From positions 1 to 9,846 of the forward strand of contig NZ_MSTI01000150.1 of NCBI RefSeq assembly GCF_001949125.1: DNA of 9,846 nt. Direction: 5' to 3'. The notes under the pieces were generated by a model. That model was not told the origin of the DNA and did not search any database. It worked only from the letters and a program-made list of their open reading frames with translations. The translations under genes and the position numbers were made by a program. Of the stretch, positions 4,488 through 9,846 are shown one piece after another; within the stretch, counting starts at the first letter, position 1, and the number at the start of each line of letters is the position of its first letter. The stretch comes from Deinococcus marmoris. GTDB lineage: Bacteria > Deinococcota > Deinococci > Deinococcales > Deinococcaceae.

Positions 4488-6479
4488 GTGGTGAGCGTGA
4501 AACATCTTGCACTGCCCTACCGCCCTGACATCGACGGCTTGCGCGCAGTCGCCGTCTGGGCGGTGATCATCTCCCATCTGTTCCCTGGCCGCCTGAGCGG
4601 CGGCTACGTCGGCGTCGATATCTTCTTCGTGATCTCTGGTTACCTCATCACCTCAATCATTTCCAGAAAATTGAAGGTCAGTCAATTCTCATTTGCCGAC
4701 TTTTATTTCCGGCGTGCGAGACGGATTTTCCCGGTTCTCGCTGTGGTGCTGCTGTGTACAACGGGTTTGGGATTCCTCCTGCTCTGGCCAGACGAGTACG
4801 CCAATCTGGGCACTCACATTCTGAGCAGCGCGCTCTTCTTCCAGAACTACACGCTCTGGAAGGACGTGGGCTACTTCGATCCGATGGCCCAGACCAAACC
4901 ACTTCTCCATCTCTGGTCATTGTCTGTTGAAGAACAGTTTTATCTGCTCTGGCCTGCCGTGGCGCTGCTGCTCTACCGGTTTCGAAAGTTGAATCTGGTA
5001 ACACTCGGGCTTATCTTCGCCGCTTCATTGGTCGCGGCTGCGCTGGTCAGCTCGGTGGACCCGTCGGCCCGCTTCTACCTTGCCCCCTACCGGGCCTGGG
5101 AATTCATGGCGGGCGCAGCCGTAGTCTTTTTGATGGACGGGAACGTCGCTGGACGCTTGCGGCGCTGGCAGAATCAGTTTTCGTATATAGGATTTGCTCT
5201 GCTCCTCCTGCCCCTCCTGTTCGGTGACCGCCTCCGCTTCAACCTCAACGTTGTTCTCGCTGTCGTGGCCGCGTCTCTCATCATCGCCGGTAACCCCAGA
5301 AGTGTGGTCAACGGGTTCCTGCTTTCCAGCAGGCCGATGGTCTGGTTTGGGCGAATTAGCTACAGCCTCTACCTGTGGCATTACGTGCTGTTCTCACTGG
5401 CCTTTGTGACGTTCAGTGTCCTGCCTCCAAGGTCAGTCAGGATTGGCATTGTCCTGGTGACTATTGGGCTGTCATATCTTTCGTGGCGCTACGTCGAGAC
5501 GGTTTTTCGTGCGGGCCACCAGTTCCGGAGCGTAAAGACGTCGGCTAGCATCGGGCTGATGGCCTGCGTTGCGGTGACTGGCTACGGCATCAAGACAGGG
5601 TTGCCGCAAAATAATGGGGCTGTGGGCCTCTCAGGGTACAGCCAGTACGCCAACATCACCTGGAAGGACAAGGACTTTTTCGATGCCGCCTGTCAGGCAT
5701 CTTATCAACTGGGTCCAGAAGACCACTGTCTGGTGGCACGTCCGGGTCAAGTGCCCACCGTTGCCTTGATTGGGGACAGCCACGCAAACCAGTTGTTCAT
5801 GGGCTTAAGTAACGCTATGCAGGACACCACAGAAAACCTGATCAACCTGGGATCGCCGGGCTGCCTGCCCTTCTATGGTCTGAGCGCCAATCAGTTCAAG
5901 GACATCAACCTCGTTTCATGCCCCCACCGTCTGACATATATGCGCCGTCTTCTGGACTCGCCGCAGGTCCGCACCATTATCGTGGCATCAAGAGGTCCGT
6001 ATTACATCAAAGGTGATGATTACCCCGAAACATCGGATAGCCGAGTCCTCATCTTGAGAAGTAACGATGGTGTGGTGAGGAGCGGCGCGGAGAGTTTTGA
6101 ACTGTCCCTCTCCCAAACCCTCGATGTCTTCGCAAAAGCCAACAAGAAGGTGATCCTGGTTGTTGATAATGCGGAACTGGACTTTGAACCGCGCGAGTGC
6201 GTCAACGTGCGTCCCATTGAATATACCCAGCATTTTAAAACTCCTTGCGGAGTATCGCGTGCCAAATACGAGGCGCGCAACCAGGAATACCTGGCCATTC
6301 TGGGACGTCAAGCGGCGCAGCGTCCGAATGTCCGGCTCTTTTCATTGCCGGACGCGCTGTGTGCTTCAGCGATGTGCTGGGCTATTCGAGACAACGCACT
6401 GCTGTACCGCGACAATGATCACCTATCACGCGTTGGAAGTGCCTATGTAGGTACACTTCTGGCCCCTTTGCTTCGCTGA
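4488..6479 (+). CDS. Membrane O-acyltransferase with C-terminal SGNH domain (OafA/OatA-like)
   Basis: The 663-aa protein joins an acyltransferase-3 membrane domain (residues about 10-370) to an outward-facing SGNH hydrolase-like domain (about 400-663). Such fusions move acyl groups, mostly acetyl, from cytoplasmic donors to surface glycans such as O-antigen, exopolysaccharide or peptidoglycan. Motifs in order are YRPDIDGLRAVAV, catalytic His30 in VIISHLFP, VDIFFVISGYLIT, FRRARRIFPVL, HLWSLSVEEQFYLLWP, RAWEFMAG and ISYSLYLWHYVLF, spread over roughly ten hydrophobic helices. In the SGNH part, Ser431 lies in LIGDSHANQ and the Asp-His pair in DNDH (642-645), with LGSPGC as a likely oxyanion block. 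Length and order are standard. The start is one of GTG 4488, 4491 or 4497; 4491 fits a leaderless mRNA best. No glycosyltransferases flank it, so the acceptor cannot be told from context. Confidence 0.92.
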   Translation: MVSVKHLALPYRPDIDGLRAVAVWAVIISHLFPGRLSGGYVGVDIFFVISGYLITSIISRKLKVSQFSFADFYFRRARRIFPVLAVVLLCTTGLGFLLLWPDEYANLGTHILSSALFFQNYTLWKDVGYFDPMAQTKPLLHLWSLSVEEQFYLLWPAVALLLYRFRKLNLVTLGLIFAASLVAAALVSSVDPSARFYLAPYRAWEFMAGAAVVFLMDGNVAGRLRRWQNQFSYIGFALLLLPLLFGDRLRFNLNVVLAVVAASLIIAGNPRSVVNGFLLSSRPMVWFGRISYSLYLWHYVLFSLAFVTFSVLPPRSVRIGIVLVTIGLSYLSWRYVETVFRAGHQFRSVKTSASIGLMACVAVTGYGIKTGLPQNNGAVGLSGYSQYANITWKDKDFFDAACQASYQLGPEDHCLVARPGQVPTVALIGDSHANQLFMGLSNAMQDTTENLINLGSPGCLPFYGLSANQFKDINLVSCPHRLTYMRRLLDSPQVRTIIVASRGPYYIKGDDYPETSDSRVLILRSNDGVVRSGAESFELSLSQTLDVFAKANKKVILVVDNAELDFEPRECVNVRPIEYTQHFKTPCGVSRAKYEARNQEYLAILGRQAAQRPNVRLFSLPDALCASAMCWAIRDNALLYRDNDHLSRVGSAYVGTLLAPLLR

Positions 6480-6520
6480 GACCAAATTTAGGTAAGCAAG
6501 GGAACCTGAATGGGGCGGGG

Positions 6521-6549
6521 GCCTTCAGAGCTGATGCTCTGAACAAGGC
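6521..6549. repeat. Strong hairpin shared by two convergent gene ends
   Basis: TTCAGAGC (6524-6531), loop TGAT and GCTCTGAA (6536-6543) form a perfect 8-bp stem. GCC (6521-6523) and GGC (6547-6549) can extend it past a 3-base bulge. It starts 42 bases after the acyltransferase stop and contains the final stop codon of the minus-strand small gene. Neither strand has a T run after it, so it may shield transcript ends or stop both convergent transcripts only weakly. Confidence 0.45.
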
Positions 6550-6782
6550 TCGACGAATTCCACGTCCAGCCAGTATTCGGCTCCATCCCAGTCCAGCGGG
6601 TTCAGTTCGGCCTGCCACGCAGCCCAGGCGGCGGCCCTGGCCTCCTCGTGACAGCCCAGGTAGTCCGCGAGGGCCGTGCGTTCGGCAAGCTAGGGGATGT
6701 CATCGGACTGGCCGTGATCGGCGTCGAACATCCGGGCGAGCTGATCGGCGATCTCTGCGGGGGTCAGGTCGGCGGGGCGCAT
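6525..6782 (-). pseudogene. Small hypothetical gene broken by an in-frame amber codon
   Basis: Read from ATG 6782 the frame gives MRPADLTPAEIADQLARMFD and continues to DDIP, then a TAG at 6690-6692, then in the same frame LAERTALADYLG and further to EYWLDVEFVEP, ending at TGA 6525-6527. Both halves have the composition of one acidic, Trp-rich helical protein of about 85 aa, and there is no start codon just after the TAG. One CAG-to-TAG change would explain it, so the gene was probably intact recently; a 30-aa product remains possible. I do not recognise the family. No Shine-Dalgarno sequence precedes the ATG, but a good promoter ends 6 bases before it (leaderless). It lies downstream of the Cys-rich gene, after that gene's terminator. 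A sequencing error at the TAG cannot be excluded. Confidence 0.5.
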
Positions 6783-6788
6783 GAGGGA

Positions 6789-6816
6789 AGGATAGCCGTC
6801 CCGCAGCGATAGGCAA
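6789..6816 (-). promoter_or_regulatory. Promoter of the small hypothetical gene (leaderless layout)
   Basis: On the minus strand TTGCCT (6816-6811), a 16-base spacer and TATCCT (6794-6789) lie directly before 6 bases and ATG 6782. Transcription would start at or next to the start codon. The spacing and the -10 match support it; it begins just past the terminator of the upstream gene. Confidence 0.5.
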
Positions 6817-6817
6817 C

Positions 6818-6861
6818 GAAAAATTCCCCACCATCTGCGCAGGAAGCGCAGGAGATGGGGA
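6818..6861 (-). terminator. Rho-independent terminator after the Cys-rich gene
   Basis: On the minus strand a hairpin with core CTGCGC/GCGCAG (loop TTCCT) extends through CCAT/ATGG past a 3-base interior bulge, and is followed by AATTTTTC (6825-6818). It lies about 95 bases beyond the Cys-rich gene stop and just before the promoter of the small gene, so it cleanly separates two transcription units. Confidence 0.65.
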
Positions 6862-6928
6862 GGGCAGTGCAGAAGTGAACGAGGGGGCAGCGTCTTCTCA
6901 CCGACCCAACCCACAGCAGCAAGTGTAT

Positions 6929-6945
6929 ACCTGCGGAAAGCAGGT
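6929..6945. repeat. Perfect 6-bp hairpin just after the Cys-rich gene
   Basis: ACCTGC (6929-6934), loop GGAAA and GCAGGT (6940-6945) lie 10 bases past the stop of the Cys-rich gene. No T run follows on either strand; the stronger terminator is further on. It may stabilise the mRNA end. Confidence 0.3.
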
Positions 6946-6954
6946 CAGGACTGC

Positions 6955-7371
6955 TTACAGACCGACAGCCTGAAGGGCCGTCCCGCTGGAATCGGTGATC
7001 ACTAGGGGGCAGACCCCGCAGGCCTGGACACCCTGTTGTTTGAACCATCGACATTGGGCGCGGATGGCGCAGGTTGGCATCGAAACTGCCGCTTCCTGTA
7101 TGGGTGCCAGCGCGATGGCCTCGTCGATAACGCCACATCTTGATCCGTTCCACTGTTGACAGCCGTTCCCCAGACAGGGGGAGGCGAAGCGAAAACGCTG
7201 TTCCGGTGCGCGCCCTTCACGCGCGATGCGGTTGAACTCGGCGTCTACCTCCAGGGCATCTGGAAGTAGGCTGATCAGACCTGTTCCGGTCACGATGCCA
7301 ATCAACAGGTTGCCGTCCTCACACCGCGAGCTGGGGCACAGGGTGGGAGCGGCCTTTGCCGTGGTGGTCAT
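6955..7371 (-). CDS. Nine-cysteine hypothetical protein, probable metal or Fe-S binder
   Basis: The product is 138 aa and I do not recognise a named family. Cysteines are at 12, 17, 66, 71, 79, 101, 107, 118 and 121. They fall in three groups: LCPSSRC near the N-terminus; SPCLGNGCQQWNGSRCG in the middle; and PTCAIRAQCRWF plus ACGVCP near the C-terminus (spacing C-x5-C-x10-C-x2-C). Such spacing suggests zinc or an Fe-S cluster. No signal peptide or membrane segment is visible, so it is probably cytoplasmic. The start is well supported: AAGGCGG, one base from a perfect Shine-Dalgarno, lies 7 bases before the ATG and overlaps the TAA of the beta-helix gene, whose stop is 12 bases upstream. Translational coupling is therefore likely, and a terminator follows at 6861-6818. 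A working link between an extracellular beta-helix protein and this protein is unexplained. Confidence 0.7.
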   Translation of the reverse strand: MTTTAKAAPTLCPSSRCEDGNLLIGIVTGTGLISLLPDALEVDAEFNRIAREGRAPEQRFRFASPCLGNGCQQWNGSRCGVIDEAIALAPIQEAAVSMPTCAIRAQCRWFKQQGVQACGVCPLVITDSSGTALQAVGL

Positions 7372-7378
7372 GGCGTAT

Positions 7379-7385
7379 CCGCCTT
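7379..7385 (-). promoter_or_regulatory. Shine-Dalgarno AAGGCGG overlapping the upstream stop codon
   Basis: The minus strand reads TAAGGCGG-N6/7-ATG: the site shares two bases with the TAA that ends the beta-helix reading frame. This supports both the start of the Cys-rich gene and the conserved end of the beta-helix gene in that frame. Confidence 0.6.
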
Positions 7386-9505
7386 ACCCAGGCCTGTTCT
7401 GCTCTTGCAATTGCTTCAACGCTGGCTCGTTGAACCGGGCCACAATGCCCTGCCAATCGCGTGGAAATCGGAAGTTGATCTCAGCGTCTCCACGCAGATC
7501 GAGGCCAGCGATGCGGTGGATCGCCGCCTGCCGTGTACGAACGGTTGCCCGTCGGTCCCGCAGTGGCGTTGTCGCTGAACCCGAAGTCCAGCCGACGCCC
7601 CGGCTGCCCGGCCAGCGGCGCACCCCAGGCCACATCGTTGTCGTCCACGATGTTCGTGGTCTTGTCCATGATGAAGTTGCTGGCGTAATTGCGGGCATAG
7701 ATGCCCACATCGATGTTCGCGCCGTTCTGGTCCACGCGACTGCCGTCCGGGGCAAAGCCGGTCTGCGCGATCTTGTTGCTGAGGATCTTCCCGTGGTTCA
7801 TCGAGGACATCGAGATCCCGGTGTTACTCGTCCGCACAGCGGTGTTGAACTGGGCCGTGGTGTACTCGCCGCCCTCGTCGCCCATGACGATGGCCGAACC
7901 CGAGAAGATGTTGCTGGGCACCGTGTCATACGCGCCGTCGATGATGTTGCGGTCAATCATCAGCGGGCTGGCCAGCGTGCCGCCGCTCTTGTACGTGTTG
8001 ATGTTGTCCTCGACGCGGCTCATGCCCGGCTCGTTGGTGATCCAGTTGTCCTTGATGGACATACCCGCCACGCCGCGCACCTTGTCGAGCTGCACCGCCT
8101 GAACGCGGTACCATCCCACTCCATCCCCACCCAGTGAGAAACCGTTTGGGCTGGAGCGGTCCCGGAAGCGTCCGTCGATGTTGCGGAAGCGGTTGCGCTC
8201 GGCCCGGAAGGTGCCGCCGCCCCAGCAGCACGTCTGGAGGTTGATGCCTGCGCCGTTGAAGTTGCAGTTCTCGATGATGACGTTCTTGGCGTACTCGAAC
8301 AGGATGCCCCCGGCCTGGTGGCCGTCGGCGAGGTCCAGCCCAGGCGTGATGACGCTGCAATCGCGGATCACCACATCGGCGGCCACGGTGTTGCCCAGCG
8401 GCGCACCGTATTTGCCGTTGCCGATGGCCGCCCGGCCTGTACCTGTGCCTGACGGGGCGCTGGCTGTGAAGCGAGTGAGGAGGAGGGGGCGAGTGGTGTT
8501 GACCCAAATCGCGCAGTCACCTTTCACCAGGGTGCGGCAGAACCGTCCTGCTGATCCGCCGTCCAGCCAGTAGCGCCCGGCATCCGGCCCGCTGGCGATG
8601 GGCACGATGCCCAGGCCATCCAGATAGGCGTCGGTGACCACCAGCGGCAGTTCCCAGGTGATCGTGCTGGGGTCCGGCTCCACGTACAGGGCCGGGTCCG
8701 GCGTGGGTGGGGGCGGGCCTCCAGAGATGGACACAGCGACGTTCGTTGTGCCCTGCGCCGTGCGGTTCTGGCTGTCGGTGGCAACAGCGATCACGGTCAG
8801 GGTGCCGTTGTCGGCTGCCGTCACGTCGGTGGTGGCCGTGTAGGGCGGGCTGCTGGAACGGCTGATGTAATTGGCCGGGCTGACGCTGCCCCGGTAGAAA
8901 TCCACCCACTTGATGCTCAGGCCGCTGGGCGGTGTCGCCACTGCGCCCAGGGCGAGTGGCCTCGCGGTGGTCACGCTGCCGGGCGAGGCACTGACGCCCA
9001 CGGTGGCCCCCGGCAAGGGGATGGCGACGATGACCACCTTGGAAGTGCTGGCCGCGTTCCCTGCCGCGTCGGTGGCGGTCAGCAGGTAGGTGTGCGTGCC
9101 GTTGCTGGACCGCGTGATGGTCTCGGTGGCCACGCCCGCCGTGATCAGGATCGACACGCCGTCCCGCGTCAGGACGAGGCTGGCCACGCCAGTGTTGTCC
9201 GTGGCCGAGGCGTTCAGGGTCAGCGTGCCGTCTGCCGTGAAATTCAGGGAGCTGGCGGTCAGGGTAGGAACTGGCGCGGTGATGTCGGGTGCGCCAATGT
9301 CCACCATCACTTTGAAGCTGACCTCACGCGGCTCTCCCTGCCGGTCCACCACCACCGCGCGGAACTGGACCTCGCCGTTGTCCAGGTAAGTCAGTGTCGC
9401 GGGGCAGGTGTAGGGCGCGCTGAGGGCCTGCCCGATCTGGACCGTGCCCTTGAAGAAGTCCACCCGGCCAACGTTGCTGCTGTCGCTCAGTTCAAACTTC
9501 GGGTG
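7384..9505 (-). pseudogene. Ig-like/right-handed beta-helix surface protein, 5'-truncated and frameshifted
   Basis: The long open frame (9505 down to 7481, over 660 codons) encodes an extracellular repeat protein. Counting from codon 9463, residues 1-55 are the rest of an Ig-like domain (VDFFKGT), 60-145 and 150-245 are two more Ig-like domains (TDNTGVASLVLTRDGV; WVDFYRGS), followed by a GGPPPPTPDP linker and a parallel beta-helix at about 330-640 with repeats such as NVIIENCNFNGAGI and MIDRNIIDGAYD. Beta-helix proteins bind or cleave polysaccharides; no catalytic residues can be assigned. The signal peptide would lie upstream but the frame meets a TAG (9506-9508) where IS982 sequence begins. 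At about 7523-7540 the conserved text jumps by one base: TGNRSY is in the long frame, whereas AAIHRIAGLDLRGD to the TAA at 7384 is in another. The gene is thus broken at both ends, unless the shift is a sequencing error. Confidence 0.75.
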
Positions 9506-9846
9506 CTAGGGGTTAGAGGCCACCGAAAAACAGTGCCAAATTATGAGCCGCAATCTTCCGGCAGACGTGGGCGCGGACCGACCTGAACGAATTGAGCTGG
9601 GGAGGCATCAGGTGAAAAGATCGGTCTAGCCGAGAAAAAACGGTTTCGACAATCTTTCTGACGCCCACCATCGCACCCCACCAGGGCCGAGGATGTTTCG
9701 TATTCGATTTGGGCTGCGCGTACACGCCGCAGCCCTGATACCCACGGTCTCCCAGCACCAAAGCTCCCTCGCCTTCGTCGAGGAGCGCACGGGCGAGTGG
9801 GGGATCACTCTCATTGCCTGCGGCAATGCCGAAACGGACGATCATG
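9500..9846 (-). mobile_element. IS982-family insertion sequence, 3' end (continues past the window)
   Basis: The transposase 3' end and about 13 bases after its stop form the end of an insertion sequence lying in the beta-helix gene. The exact boundary is uncertain: coding text of the host gene is convincing up to about 9494, and the transposase stops at 9513. The bases between (starting near CTTCGGGTGCTAGGGG) probably contain the terminal inverted repeat, but its partner and any target duplication are outside the window. Confidence 0.65.
9513..9846 (-). CDS. IS982-family transposase, C-terminal part
   Basis: The 110 visible residues are the C-terminal third or so of a DDE transposase; the gene runs off the right edge in frame, so the ATG at 9845 is not its start. 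VLGDRGYQG carries the second catalytic Asp (Asp33 of the visible part) and VRKIVETVFSRLDRSF carries the catalytic Glu (Glu67), followed by the basic tail RAHVCRKIAAHNLALFF. These are typical of IS982-family enzymes (usually about 270-300 aa), which move their element by cut-and-paste or copy-out. No stop or frameshift is seen in the visible part, so the element may be active. Its insertion truncates the neighbouring Ig/beta-helix gene. Confidence 0.85.
   Translation of the reverse strand, partial: MIVRFGIAAGNESDPPLARALLDEGEGALVLGDRGYQGCGVYAQPKSNTKHPRPWWGAMVGVRKIVETVFSRLDRSFHLMPPQLNSFRSVRAHVCRKIAAHNLALFFGGL

Noticed and set aside
6783..6914. N-terminal extension of the small broken gene back to ATG 6914
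   Set aside because: It would read through a terminator and the promoter at 6789-6861, and its residues look unlike coding sequence.
7226..8137. 303-codon plus-strand open frame
   Set aside because: It runs opposite the Ig/beta-helix and Cys-rich genes, is rich in Arg, Val and His from reversed GC-rich codons, and has no domain or ribosome site.

Overview
The window is GC-rich bacterial DNA, most likely from Deinococcus or a close relative. This is an inference from gene content and style: a two-gene cyclic-di-GMP set, an Ig-like/beta-helix surface protein, ISAs1- and IS982-type transposases, and several starts without a Shine-Dalgarno sequence that sit 6-7 bases after a TAnnnT -10 box, as expected for leaderless mRNAs. 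No rRNA or CRISPR array is present.

Left edge (1-660): the decayed 3' end of an ISAs1-family transposase, then a 53-base 3' fragment of a tRNA-Leu(CAA) gene with its terminator. The tRNA 5' half is missing, so this is a junction left by an IS or an integrated element. Next, on the minus strand, is a membrane-anchored Mrr-like restriction endonuclease gene (657-1250) ending near a strong hairpin.

Centre (1293-4126, plus strand): after about 330 bases with inverted repeats but no convincing gene comes a three-gene run. It holds a GAF-GGDEF diguanylate cyclase, a DUF2726 nuclease-fold protein and an HD-GYP phosphodiesterase. The outer two make and break the same second messenger; the role of the middle gene is unknown. 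A 364-base gap (4127-4490) follows, with a possible decayed coding fragment and a promoter. It leads into a large membrane O-acyltransferase with an SGNH domain (to 6479), probably acting on cell-surface glycans.

Right side (6525-9846, minus strand): a small hypothetical gene broken by one in-frame amber codon; a nine-cysteine protein with a strong Shine-Dalgarno sequence and its own terminator; and a large Ig-like/beta-helix extracellular protein. The Cys-rich gene starts 12 bases after the end of the beta-helix gene and its ribosome site overlaps that gene's stop, so the two look translationally coupled. The beta-helix gene is broken twice: its 5' part is cut by an IS982-family element that runs off the window, and a frameshift separates its conserved C-terminus. 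The window thus mixes intact signalling, defence and surface genes with decayed mobile and surface genes.
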